Counted from the stretch's first letter, positions 18,399-26,533 are shown. The stretch: 64,000 nt of DNA from Bradyrhizobium canariense (GCF_900105125.1 NZ_LT629750.1:4801001-4865000), one strand, 5' to 3'. The notes: a model not told the origin generated them from the sequence alone. A program made the numbers and translations.

Positions 18399-19010
18399 AT
18401 GCCGAACGTCATTGCCATCAACGCCGCAGCCCGCCAGGGCATCATTGCCGCCCAGGCAACCTCCGATGAGATGCTGCTCGAAAGTATTGCCACCGGCGGC
18501 CGTCCAGCGATGCATATCCTGTACTGCCGGCACAATGTGCGGGTCTATCGCTTCATCCTGCGGATCGTGCGCGATACCACCATGGCGGAAGATCTTGTCA
18601 GCCAGGTCTTCCTCGACGTGTGGCGCACGGCGCGCCAGTTCGAGGGCCGTTCCCAGGTTTCCACCTGGCTGTTGTCGATTGCCCGTTTCAAGGCGCTGAC
18701 CGCGTTGCGCCAGCGCCGGCACGAGGACATCGATCAGGAAGATGTGCTCGAAATCGCCGATCAGGCCGATACGCCCGAAGCCTCATTGGACCGCAACGAC
18801 ACCAGCGCCATCCTGCGCGCCTGCGTTGCCAAGCTGTCGCCGGCCCACCGCGAGATCATCAACCTGGTTTATTACCACGAGAAATCCGTCGAAGAGGCCG
18901 GCGAAATCATCGGAATCCCGCAGAGCACGGTCAAGACCCGGATGTTCTATGCCCGCAAGCAGCTCGCCGAGTTGCTCAAGGGCGCCGGTGTCGACAGCCT
19001 TGCTGCGTGA
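18399..19010 (+). CDS. ECF-type RNA polymerase sigma factor
   Basis: A 203-residue sigma-70 family protein of the extracytoplasmic-function type: region 2 at about 35-105 (LYCRHNVRVYRFILRIVRD, AEDLVSQVFLDVWR, STWLLSIARFKALTALR) and region 4 at about 140-195 (LSPAHREIINLVYYHEKSVEEAGEI, PQSTVKTRMFYARKQL). I start it at ATG 18399, which has GGGAGCG 5-10 bp upstream; a longer frame back to 18228 runs through the inverted repeat and has no family match. No anti-sigma or PhyR-like gene adjoins it. The next gene on the strand is the bd-type oxidase, 325 bp away. Confidence 0.9.
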   Translation: MPNVIAINAAARQGIIAAQATSDEMLLESIATGGRPAMHILYCRHNVRVYRFILRIVRDTTMAEDLVSQVFLDVWRTARQFEGRSQVSTWLLSIARFKALTALRQRRHEDIDQEDVLEIADQADTPEASLDRNDTSAILRACVAKLSPAHREIINLVYYHEKSVEEAGEIIGIPQSTVKTRMFYARKQLAELLKGAGVDSLAA

Positions 19011-19335
19011 CATCAATCACATTGGCGGAACGAAACAATTGAAACAATTCGCGACATCACCGGGAAAAATACCTCTGCTACACAAACCCTGAATTCTTCG
19101 GAGGTCTCACGACGGCCTCCTCCTTCGACAACGGGCCCACGACCCCGCTGTCATCGTCTTCAACCTCCCAAGCCTCCAACGACCCGGACGGGATGCCTCC
19201 CCTCCGGGTCGCTTCATATCTGGGAGTAGCTTCCCGTTCGTTTGTATTCTTCGGCCGCATTTGTTCCGAGCCGACTGCGCTTGCATTCCATCGCGGCGCC
19301 GAGCGTGATAAACCCCGCTTGCATAACGACGACGG
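19011..19335. other. Regulatory gap between sigma factor and bd-oxidase genes
   Basis: This 325-bp gap has no convincing gene. At 19032-19049 the 9-mer GAAACAATT occurs twice in tandem, preceded by GGAAC at 19027-19031. GACCCGGA at 19181-19188 pairs with TCCGGGTC at 19203-19210 (8-bp stem, 14-nt loop), and GGAGG/CCTCC pair near 19098-19118. The promoter of the oxidase operon should lie here; I cannot identify -35/-10 boxes with confidence. Confidence 0.5.
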
Positions 19336-20754
19336 ATGGCAGTGATGTTCGAGGGCTGGGATGCCGTGGTGTTGGCCCGGGCGCAGTTCGCGTTCACGAT
19401 GTCGTTTCACATCGTGTTTCCCGCCTTCTCGATCGGGCTTGCAAGCTATCTCGCGGTGCTTGAAGCGCTCTGGCTCTGGACCGGGCGCGAAGTCTTCATC
19501 AACCTGTTCAATTACTGGCTAAAGATCTTTGCGATCGGGTTCGGCATGGGCGTGGTCTCGGGCCTCGTGATGTCGTACCAGTTCGGCACCAACTGGTCGG
19601 CATTTTCAGACAAGGCCGGCCCCGTGGTCGGCCCGCTGATGGCCTATGAAGTGCTTACCGCGTTCTTCCTCGAATCGGGCTTTCTCGGAGTGATGCTGTT
19701 CGGACTCGAACGCGTCGGCCACAAACTGCACTTCTTCGCAACCCTGATGGTCGCCACCGGCACGCTGATTTCGGCATTCTGGATCCTTTCCGCCAATTCC
19801 TGGATGCAGACGCCGGCCGGCTACGCCATCAATGCCGACGGGCAGTTCGTCGCCGCCGACTGGCTCAAGGTCATCTTCAATCCGTCGTTTCCCTACCGTC
19901 TCGTGCATATGGTGCTGGCGGCCTATCTCACCACAGCGCTGGTGGTGGGTGCCGTCGGCGCGTTTCATCTGTTGCGCGACCAGCATCTCGCCGGTCCGCG
20001 GGTGATGTTCTCGATGGCGATGTGGATGGCGACCTTGGTCGCGCCGATCCAGATTCTCGCCGGCGATCAGCACGGCCTCAACACCCTGGAGCACCAGCCC
20101 GCCAAGGTGATGGCGATGGAAGGCCATTACCAGAGTCACCCGGACGGTGCGCCGCTGGTTTTGTTCGGCCTGCCCGACCAAGCCGCGGGCAAGGTCAAAT
20201 ATGCGATCGAGATTCCCAAACTATCCTCGCTTGTTCTGAAGCATTCACTCGATGCGCCGCTCGCCGGTCTCGACACGGTGCCCCGTGAAAATTGGCCGCC
20301 GGTACCGATCACCTTCTGGTCCTTCCGGATCATGGTCGGAATGGGGATGCTGATGCTGTGTCTCGGCCTGCTCAGCCTGTGGATGCGTTGGCGCGGCACG
20401 CTGTACCAATCCCGTTTATTGCACATCTTCGCGATGGCGATGGGTCCGGCGGGTTTCATTGCGGTGATCGCGGGCTGGGTCACCACCGAAACCGGCAGAC
20501 AACCGTTCACGGTCTTTGGTTTGTTGCGGACGACTGAGTCCGTGTCACCGCTGGCTGCACCGGCGGTCGGTTCGTCACTACTGGCGTTCGTCATCGTCTA
20601 TTTCATCGTGTATGCGGCAGGCCTGACCTACCTGTTCCGTCTGATGGCTATCCCGCCGCATCACGGCGAAGAAGGGCCGCCTCGCGATATCCCGACCCGC
20701 GCCGCCGGCATCACGCCCGCGGTCGGGGTCGCAGCCGAAGGATCGGCCTCATGA
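19336..20754 (+). CDS. cioA: Cytochrome bd-type (cyanide-insensitive) quinol oxidase subunit I
   Basis: A 472-residue CydA-family protein with about nine membrane helices. The N-terminal LARAQFAFTMSFHIVFPAFSIG carries the haem-ligand histidine, HMVLAAYLT (about residue 191) the second histidine, and GRQPFTVFGLLRT the conserved GRQP motif. The quinol loop is short, as in the CIO (CioAB) branch, rather than the long loop of E. coli CydA. The enzyme oxidises quinol and reduces oxygen to water in the inner membrane, usually under low oxygen or when haem-copper oxidases are inhibited. Start could also be the ATG 9 bp downstream. Overlaps cioB by 4 bp. Confidence 0.95.
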   Translation: MAVMFEGWDAVVLARAQFAFTMSFHIVFPAFSIGLASYLAVLEALWLWTGREVFINLFNYWLKIFAIGFGMGVVSGLVMSYQFGTNWSAFSDKAGPVVGPLMAYEVLTAFFLESGFLGVMLFGLERVGHKLHFFATLMVATGTLISAFWILSANSWMQTPAGYAINADGQFVAADWLKVIFNPSFPYRLVHMVLAAYLTTALVVGAVGAFHLLRDQHLAGPRVMFSMAMWMATLVAPIQILAGDQHGLNTLEHQPAKVMAMEGHYQSHPDGAPLVLFGLPDQAAGKVKYAIEIPKLSSLVLKHSLDAPLAGLDTVPRENWPPVPITFWSFRIMVGMGMLMLCLGLLSLWMRWRGTLYQSRLLHIFAMAMGPAGFIAVIAGWVTTETGRQPFTVFGLLRTTESVSPLAAPAVGSSLLAFVIVYFIVYAAGLTYLFRLMAIPPHHGEEGPPRDIPTRAAGITPAVGVAAEGSAS

Positions 20755-21761
20755 TGGCCTCCATCGACATCGCAACCATCTGGGCATTCATTATCGCGTT
20801 CGCGGTCTTTGTTTATATCGTGATGGACGGATTCGACCTTGGTCTCGGTATATTGTTTCCGCTGTTTCCCGCGAAAGCCGATCGCGACGTCATCATGAAC
20901 AGCGTCGCGCCGGTGTGGGACGGCAACGAAACCTGGCTGGTGCTTGGTGGCGGCGGCCTGATGGCGGCCTTTCCGCTGGCGTATGCGGTGCTGATGCCGG
21001 CGCTATACACACCGGTGATCGCGATGCTGATCGGACTGATATTTCGCGGCGTTGCCTTTGAGTTTCGCGGGCGCACGCTGCGCAAGCGAAATCTCTGGGA
21101 TATCGCGTTTACCGGCGGGTCGCTGCTGGCGGCGCTGGCGCAGGGAATTGCACTCGGCGCGATGCTGCAGGGCGTGCATGTCGAGGGACGGCATTATGCC
21201 GGCGGCTGGTGGGACTGGCTGACGCCGTTCAGCATTTTGACCGGGCTCGCAGTAGCCATCGGCTACGCGTTGCTTGGCGCGACGTGGCTGATCATGAAGA
21301 CGGAAGGTGAGCTTCGCGACAAAGCCTATCGCCTGAGCTGGGTGATGCTGTTCGCGATGTTGGGCGCGATCGGTGTCGTCAGCATCGCCACGCCGTTCCT
21401 TCACGTTCAGTACGCGCAGCGCTGGTTCACCTGGCCGAACGTGATCCTGACCGCGCCGGTGCCGGTCGCTGTGGCCGCCGTTGCGGTTCTGCTGTTGCGC
21501 AGCCTCGCCGACAAGCAGGACTACCGGCCGTTCTTTCTATCGCTGGCGCTGTTCGCGCTGTCTTATGCCGGTCTCGGCATCAGCATGTGGCCCTATATCG
21601 TGCCGCAGAGCATCACCATCTGGCAGGCGGCCTCCCCCGAGAACAGCCAGATCTTCATGCTGGTCGGCGTTGCCATTCTGGTGCCGCTGATCCTGAGCTA
21701 CACCGGATGGGCCTATTGGGTGTTCCGCGGCAAGGTGAGGGCCGGGAGCGGTTATCATTGA
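20751..21761 (+). CDS. cioB: Cytochrome bd-type quinol oxidase subunit II
   Basis: A 336-residue CydB-family protein with eight or nine membrane helices; the opening AFAVFVYIVMDGFDLGLGILFP and WDGNETWLVLGGGGLMAAFPLAYA are the family hallmarks. It starts at an ATG overlapping the subunit I stop (ATGA) and its own stop overlaps the start of the 42-residue subunit (TGATG), so the three genes are translationally coupled. Confidence 0.95.
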   Translation: MMASIDIATIWAFIIAFAVFVYIVMDGFDLGLGILFPLFPAKADRDVIMNSVAPVWDGNETWLVLGGGGLMAAFPLAYAVLMPALYTPVIAMLIGLIFRGVAFEFRGRTLRKRNLWDIAFTGGSLLAALAQGIALGAMLQGVHVEGRHYAGGWWDWLTPFSILTGLAVAIGYALLGATWLIMKTEGELRDKAYRLSWVMLFAMLGAIGVVSIATPFLHVQYAQRWFTWPNVILTAPVPVAVAAVAVLLLRSLADKQDYRPFFLSLALFALSYAGLGISMWPYIVPQSITIWQAASPENSQIFMLVGVAILVPLILSYTGWAYWVFRGKVRAGSGYH

Positions 21762-21889
21762 TGCGCCGGCTGCACGAAGCGCGACCATTGACGCAACGCC
21801 TGGTGTGGTTCGCCGCGCTTTGGCTCGGCGGTGTCGGCACGGTGGCGCTCGTGTCCTACGGCTTGAGGCTTTGGCTGGCGCCGAAGTGA
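21761..21889 (+). CDS. Small third oxidase subunit (DUF2474, CydX/CioZ-like)
   Basis: A 42-residue protein, MRRLHEARPLTQRLVWFAALW..., with a positively charged N-terminus and one membrane helix (about 14-38) ending LRLWLAPK. Proteins of this kind (DUF2474) follow cioAB genes and are thought to act as CydX does, stabilising the oxidase. The TGATG overlap with cioB confirms it as part of the operon. Confidence 0.85.
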   Translation: MRRLHEARPLTQRLVWFAALWLGGVGTVALVSYGLRLWLAPK

Positions 21890-22020
21890 GGCTTTTGAGA
21901 CACTTTCCTGACGATCGCGATTTTAGGAAAACCCAAGGCTTCAGAAAATCCAAGGCTTTTCCGCGCCGCATCATCCAGCCCGCGGGACCTGCTTGCCATC
22001 GCGCTATCGGTGAGATTTGA

Positions 22021-22122
22021 TGGCCCGGAGCCTGTCCGGTTCTGATGAAATCAGAACCGGACTCTGGTCTTTTGTAACGCGTTTTCTTCCCGCGAACGGT
22101 ACCACTTCGCTTGAAAACGCTA
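22021..22122. repeat. Double-hairpin intergenic repeat downstream of the oxidase operon
   Basis: GTCCGGTTCTGAT at 22034-22046 pairs perfectly with 22050-22062 (13-bp stem, 3-nt loop), followed by TCTGGTCTTTTG, which could let it act as a terminator. A second pair, GCGTTTTC at 22079-22086 with GAAAACGC at 22113-22120, follows. The block resembles dispersed repeats I associate with Bradyrhizobium genomes. Confidence 0.7.
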
Positions 22123-22169
22123 TAGTTGAGGCGGCGAGCAGAATAACTGCGCCAATTGGAGAGTTTTGC

Positions 22170-22763
22170 ATGACCAAGTTACGGCACCTGATCTGGATAG
22201 TGATCGCCGCAGCCGGCCTGACTCTCTCAGTCTCGCAGAGCTTTGCGCAGCAACCGGATCCCGGTGACCAGCCGGGACTCGTGCCCGATGATTCCGTGCA
22301 ATTGGATCCGGAATATCGCAAGCAGATGGTCTCCTACCGCACCACCGAGGCGCCCGGCACCATCATCATCTCGACCGCGGAACGGCATCTCTATTTGATC
22401 CAGCCCGGTGGCCGTGCGCTGCGCTACGGCATCGGCGTCGGCCGCGATGGCTTTCAGTGGCAGGGACTTCTGAGCATCACGCGCAAGGCGGAATGGCCGG
22501 ACTGGACGCCGCCACCCGAGATGATCGCGCGCCAGCCTTATTTGCCGCGTTTCATGGCGGGCGGACCCGGTAACCCGCTCGGCGCCCGCGCGATGTATCT
22601 CGGCGCGACCGTCTATCGCATCCACGGCACCAACCAGCCGGATACCATCGGCACCGCGATTTCGTCCGGCTGCTTCCGGCTGGTGAACGCCGACGTGGCC
22701 GATCTGTATGACCGTGTCCCGGTCGGCACCAAGGTGATCGTGCGGCAGAAGCCGGAGCTATAG
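22170..22763 (+). CDS. L,D-transpeptidase (YkuD/ErfK family)
   Basis: A 197-residue exported protein with a Sec signal (LIWIVIAAAGLTLSVSQSFA) and a YkuD domain (about 60-195). The catalytic motif is visible: His152 in YRIHGTN and Cys168 in SSGCFRLVNADV. Such enzymes make 3-3 cross-links in peptidoglycan or attach proteins such as Braun-type lipoproteins. The start at ATG 22170 follows GGAGAG; a longer open frame to 22017 runs through the repeat and is not used. It is monocistronic as far as can be seen, with a 59-bp gap before the binding-protein gene. Confidence 0.93.
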   Translation: MTKLRHLIWIVIAAAGLTLSVSQSFAQQPDPGDQPGLVPDDSVQLDPEYRKQMVSYRTTEAPGTIIISTAERHLYLIQPGGRALRYGIGVGRDGFQWQGLLSITRKAEWPDWTPPPEMIARQPYLPRFMAGGPGNPLGARAMYLGATVYRIHGTNQPDTIGTAISSGCFRLVNADVADLYDRVPVGTKVIVRQKPEL

Positions 22764-22822
22764 CCGCGCCGCCGCTTTCTCAACCGATCCTTTTTTCCCT
22801 ATTCATTGACGAGAGATAAATC

Positions 22823-23860
22823 ATGCGGACATTTCGCGGCGGCCTCCTGATCGGGCTCGCAATCGCATTCGCGATCGCGGCTGCCTTCGTTACTTACGAA
22901 CGATATGACACGCGCACGCTGAAGCGGACGATCCGGCGGGGCGAGGTGCTGTGCGGCGTCAATACCGGCCTGCCCGGCTTCTCCGTCCCTGACGACAAGG
23001 GTAACTGGACCGGCTTCGATGTCGATTTCTGCCGCGCGGTCGCCTCCGCCATCTTCGACGATCCGACCAAGGCGAAATTCGTTCCGCTCGACGCCAACGA
23101 ACGTTTCAAGGAATTGCAGAACCGCAAAGTCGATATCCTCTCCCGCAACTCGACCTGGAGCATGTCGCGAGAGACCTCTTACGATCTCTATTTCCCGGCC
23201 GTGGCCTATTATGACGGCGAAGGTTTTATGGTGCCGCGGTCGCGCAATATCGACTCGGCGCTGGCGCTGGACGGCAGCAAGGTGTGCGTCCAGGACAACA
23301 CGACGACGAAGTTGAACCTGGCCGATTATTTCCGCGCCAACAACATGAAATATGAGGAAATGAAGTTCGGCAAGCTGGACGAGGTCGTCAAGGCCTATGA
23401 CACCGGCAAGTGCGATACGTTTACTGCCGACGCCTCCCAGCTCTACGCGCTGCGGCTCAACCTTTCGAAACCGGACGATCACGTCATCCTGCCGGATATC
23501 ATTTCAAAGGAGCCGCTGGCGCCTGTCGTCCGCGAGCGCGATGACGACTGGATGTTGATCGTGAAATGGACGCTCTACGCCATGATCAACGCCGAGGAGC
23601 TCGGCATTACCTCCAAGAATATCGACGAGGCGCTGAAGTCGAAGAAGCCGGACGTGATGCGGCTAGTCGGGACCGAAGGAACCTATGGCGAAGATCTCGG
23701 GCTGACCAAGGATTGGGCCGCCCGCATCATCCGGCATGTCGGCAATTACGGCGAGGTCTATGAGCGCAATGTCGGCAGCGGATCGAAGCTCCACATTCCC
23801 CGCGGGCTCAACCAGCTCTGGAGCGCCGGCGGCATCCAGTACGCGCCGCCGATAAGATAG
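22823..23860 (+). CDS. Amino-acid ABC transporter substrate-binding protein (AapJ-like), orphan
   Basis: A 345-residue periplasmic binding protein of family 3, close in pattern to AapJ/BztA general L-amino-acid binding proteins (RGEVLCGVNTGLPGFSVPDDKGNWTGFD; DVDFCRAVASAIF; CDTFTADASQLYALR). A signal-anchor-like hydrophobic segment (GLLIGLAIAFAIAAAFV) opens it. It is preceded by a GACGAGAGA-type ribosome site. The aapQMP permease and ATPase genes are not in the window, so it either serves a transporter encoded elsewhere or has a sensing role. Confidence 0.9.
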   Translation: MRTFRGGLLIGLAIAFAIAAAFVTYERYDTRTLKRTIRRGEVLCGVNTGLPGFSVPDDKGNWTGFDVDFCRAVASAIFDDPTKAKFVPLDANERFKELQNRKVDILSRNSTWSMSRETSYDLYFPAVAYYDGEGFMVPRSRNIDSALALDGSKVCVQDNTTTKLNLADYFRANNMKYEEMKFGKLDEVVKAYDTGKCDTFTADASQLYALRLNLSKPDDHVILPDIISKEPLAPVVRERDDDWMLIVKWTLYAMINAEELGITSKNIDEALKSKKPDVMRLVGTEGTYGEDLGLTKDWAARIIRHVGNYGEVYERNVGSGSKLHIPRGLNQLWSAGGIQYAPPIR

Positions 23861-23888
23861 AGTTACCGATTTTTGCTGCGTTTACCTT

Positions 23889-23979
23889 CGTCATGCCCGG
23901 CCTTGTGCCGGGCATCCACGTCTTTGGTGACGCGGGCGACATCAAGACGTGGATGGCCGGGACAAGCCCGGCCATGACG
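23889..23979. repeat. Long nested palindrome between convergent genes
   Basis: Arms at 23889-23924 and 23944-23979 (36 nt each, 19-nt loop) are near-perfect reverse complements with about four mismatches. Each arm also contains its own GCCCGG...CCGGGC hairpin, so a cruciform with side hairpins can form. The consensus (CGTCATG-CCGG... CATCCACGTCTT) is a dispersed repeat type of Bradyrhizobiaceae. It sits between the convergent aapJ-like and acyl-CoA dehydrogenase genes and may end transcription from both sides. Confidence 0.8.
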
Positions 23980-23986
23980 GTGATAA

Positions 23987-25126
23987 TTAATAACTCTTCA
24001 TCCGCGCCAATTGGTCGGCGTGGAAATTGGCGTCGCCAAACAACTCCTGGCAGACCCGCGCGCGCTTCATGAAGAAGCCGATGTCGAACTGGTCGGTCAT
24101 GCCCATGCCGCCGTGCATCTGCACGCCTTCCTGAACCGCAAGCGTCGCGGTTGAGCCCGCGCGCGCCTTGGCGACAGCGACCGCGGCAGCCGCGTTCTCG
24201 AAATTTCCATCGAGCGTCTGCAACGCCTTCAACACCGCTGCGCGCGTGATCTCGATCTCGATATAAAGCTGGGCGGCGCGATGCTGCAGCGCCTGGAATT
24301 CGCCGATCAGTCTGCCGAACTGCTTGCGCTCCTTGAGATAGCCAACCGTGCGGCCAAAGACTTCTTCGCTCAAGCCCACCATTTCCGAGGCTACCGCGCC
24401 GCGGCCGATATTGAGCACGCCTTCGAGTAGTGCTGCGCCCTGATCGACTTCGCCGAGAACGTTGTCGGCATTGACCTCGACTTCGTCGAATTTGATCCGC
24501 GCCGCATTGTGCGAATCGACCATCGTAGTGTGCTCGATCGCGAGGCCTTTTGCCTTGGGATCAACGAGAAACAGCGTCAGCCCGTCGCGCTCGCCCGCGC
24601 TGCCTCCGGTGCGGGCCGCCACGATCAGGAGATCGGCGGCGTGGCCGTCGACCACAAAGGCCTTGTCGCCCTGAAGCTTAAAACCGTTGCCGGCGCGTAC
24701 TGCCTGCATTTTCGTTTGCAGCGGACGATGTTTGGCGCCTTCGTCGACGGCGAACGCGGCCAGCAGCGAGCCACCCGATATCTTCGGCAGGTATTCGGAT
24801 TTTTGCGCAGCGCTGCCGCCGCGCGACAGGGCTGAGGCAGCCAGCACGGAGGTCGAAAGAAACGGCGACGGCATCAGCGTGCGGCCGATCTCCTCCATCA
24901 CGATGCCCGCTTCGACGCAGCCAAGCCCGCTGCCGCCAAAATCCTCCGGCACCAACAATCCGGAAAATCCCATCTCGGTGAACGCCCGCCACAGGTCGCG
25001 GGAGAAACCTGTCGCGTCCTTGCTGTCGCGAAGCTGCCGCAGATGCGACACCGGCGCCTTGTCGCTGATGAGGCCGCGCGCGCTGTCGCGCAGCAGCGAT
25101 TGTTCTTCGGTGAGGACGAGGGCCAT
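23987..25126 (-). CDS. Acyl-CoA dehydrogenase (smaller partner)
   Basis: A 379-residue flavin-dependent acyl-CoA dehydrogenase: N-terminal helical domain (LTEEQSLLRDSARGLISD, MGFSGLLVPEDFGGSGLG), central beta domain, and a C-terminal domain with VQEGVQMHGGMGMTDQFDIG, which normally binds FAD across the dimer. Its length and partner resemble the small subunit of heterodimeric enzymes such as pimeloyl-CoA dehydrogenase (PimD) or steroid-type FadE pairs. The larger partner lies 158 bp upstream on the same strand, separated by a repeat. Substrate is not evident. Confidence 0.92.
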   Translation of the reverse strand: MALVLTEEQSLLRDSARGLISDKAPVSHLRQLRDSKDATGFSRDLWRAFTEMGFSGLLVPEDFGGSGLGCVEAGIVMEEIGRTLMPSPFLSTSVLAASALSRGGSAAQKSEYLPKISGGSLLAAFAVDEGAKHRPLQTKMQAVRAGNGFKLQGDKAFVVDGHAADLLIVAARTGGSAGERDGLTLFLVDPKAKGLAIEHTTMVDSHNAARIKFDEVEVNADNVLGEVDQGAALLEGVLNIGRGAVASEMVGLSEEVFGRTVGYLKERKQFGRLIGEFQALQHRAAQLYIEIEITRAAVLKALQTLDGNFENAAAAVAVAKARAGSTATLAVQEGVQMHGGMGMTDQFDIGFFMKRARVCQELFGDANFHADQLARMKSY

Positions 25127-25172
25127 GAGAGCTTCCGGAGATTAAGAGGACAATTTTCCAATTCTAGAACTG

Positions 25173-25279
25173 TACCCCCCCCTGAAAGGGGGAGGGCTGG
25201 GGTGGGGGTCAAGTCACAAAGCGGACCCTCACCCGATTTGCCCAGGGGCAAATCGACCTCTCCCTTTCAGGGAGAGGTC
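25173..25279. repeat. GC-rich repeat with three short hairpins
   Basis: Contains CCCCCT/AGGGGG (25178-25192), GATTTGCCC/GGGCAAATC (25235-25254, perfect 9-bp stem, 2-nt loop) and CCTCTCCCT/AGGGAGAGG (25257-25277, perfect 9-bp stem, 3-nt loop). It lies between the two acyl-CoA dehydrogenase genes and ends just short of the stop codon of the larger one. Confidence 0.75.
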
Positions 25280-25284
25280 AGGAA

Positions 25285-26469
25285 CTAAGCTCCCGGCAGA
25301 TCGAGAATCCGTTTCGCCACGATACCGAGCATCACCTCGGAGGTGCCGCCTTCGATCGAATTGGCCTTGGTGCGCAGCCAGGCGCGCGGTCGCGCGCCGC
25401 CTTTCGAGCGTTCGCTTTCCCATTCCAGCGCATCGACGCCGCCTGCCGACATCAGGATCTCGTAGCGGCGCTTGTTGAGCTCAGTGCCGTAATATTTCAT
25501 CGCCGAGGAGAACGCCGGATGCGATTGCCCCGCTTTCGCCAGATCCACCGCACGTTCGGCGGCCGCGGCCAGCGCCGCCTCATCGATCTCGAAGGTCGCA
25601 ATCTGTCCGCGCAGCATCGGATCTTCCAGCCGGCCCTGCTCGTCGGTCCCGACCGAGTCGGCCGCGACCTGCCCGAGCGGCCGGCCGACACCGCGCTCGC
25701 CCATGCCCGAGATCATCGCGCGCTCGTGCTGCAGCAGATATTTGGCGACATCCCAGCCGCGATTGACCGTGCCGACCACGTGGGATTTGGGCACGCGCAC
25801 ATTATCAAAGAACGTTTCGCAGAACGGCGAGCGTCCCGAGATCAGCAGGATCGGCCTGGTCGAGACGCCCTTCGAAGCCATATCGAACAAGATAAAACTG
25901 ATGCCGTCATGCTTCTTGGCCGTGGCATCGGTGCGCACCAGACAGAAGATCCAGTCCGCAAAATTCGCATACGACGTCCAGATCTTCTGGCCATTGATGA
26001 TGAAGTCATCGCCGTCACTCTCGGCGCGGGTCTGCAGCGAGGCGAGGTCCGATCCGGCATTCGGCTCGGAATAGCCCTGGCACCACCGGATCAGGCCGGC
26101 CGTGATCTTCGGCAGATGCTCTTTCTTTTGCGCCTCGGTGCCATATTTCAGAAGCGCCGGCCCGAGCATGGAAATGCCGAACGAGGTCAGCGGCTGCCGC
26201 ACGCCGAGTGCCGCCATTTCCTGGCGCACGATCTTGGCCTCTTCGCCATCGAGACCGCCGCCACCATATTCCCTGGGCCAGTGCGGCACCGTCCAGCCCT
26301 TGTCGCGCATTCGCTCGAACCAGACGCGCTGCGGCTCGGAGGAAAACTTGGTGTTGCGGCCGCCCCAGAACGTGTCTTCGTCCGACGTCATCGGACGCCG
26401 CATCTCCGGCGGACAATTGGCCTCCAGCCAGGCGCGGGTTTCACGACGGAATTGATCGAGATCGGACAT
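25285..26469 (-). CDS. Acyl-CoA dehydrogenase (larger partner)
   Basis: A 394-residue acyl-CoA dehydrogenase with the N-terminal helical domain (LDQFRRETRAWLEANCPPEM; KGWTVPHWPREYGGGGLDGEE), the flavin-binding WCQGYSEPNAGSDLASLQTRA segment (about 135-155), and a C-terminal ANSIEGGTSEVMLGIVAKRILDLPGA ending typical of the family. It is similar in type to PimC / FadE29-like large partners. It is the first gene of the pair, transcribed leftwards from a region containing a repeat at 26491-26533. Confidence 0.93.
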   Translation of the reverse strand: MSDLDQFRRETRAWLEANCPPEMRRPMTSDEDTFWGGRNTKFSSEPQRVWFERMRDKGWTVPHWPREYGGGGLDGEEAKIVRQEMAALGVRQPLTSFGISMLGPALLKYGTEAQKKEHLPKITAGLIRWCQGYSEPNAGSDLASLQTRAESDGDDFIINGQKIWTSYANFADWIFCLVRTDATAKKHDGISFILFDMASKGVSTRPILLISGRSPFCETFFDNVRVPKSHVVGTVNRGWDVAKYLLQHERAMISGMGERGVGRPLGQVAADSVGTDEQGRLEDPMLRGQIATFEIDEAALAAAAERAVDLAKAGQSHPAFSSAMKYYGTELNKRRYEILMSAGGVDALEWESERSKGGARPRAWLRTKANSIEGGTSEVMLGIVAKRILDLPGA

Positions 26470-26490
26470 TGTGGCGTTTCCATCCAGGGC

Positions 26491-26533
26491 AGATCCCGAA
26501 AAGTGGAAACAGGTTTTCGGAGAAGATCATGCC
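26491..26533. repeat. Dispersed palindrome, copy 1 (CCGAAAAGTGGAAAC type)
   Basis: The stretch 'GATCCCGAAAAGTGGAAAC-AGGTTTTCGGAGAAGATCATGC' resembles the copy between soxY and soxZ (32914-32962), sharing GAAAAGTGGAA, GGTTTTC and AAGATCATGC. CCGAAAA pairs with TTTTCGG. It lies just upstream of the acyl-CoA dehydrogenase start. Confidence 0.75.

Noticed and set aside
19078..19410. 110-residue minus-strand open frame before cioA
   Set aside because: It overlaps the start of cioA, has no recognisable protein pattern and lies in a region with palindromes; treated as chance.
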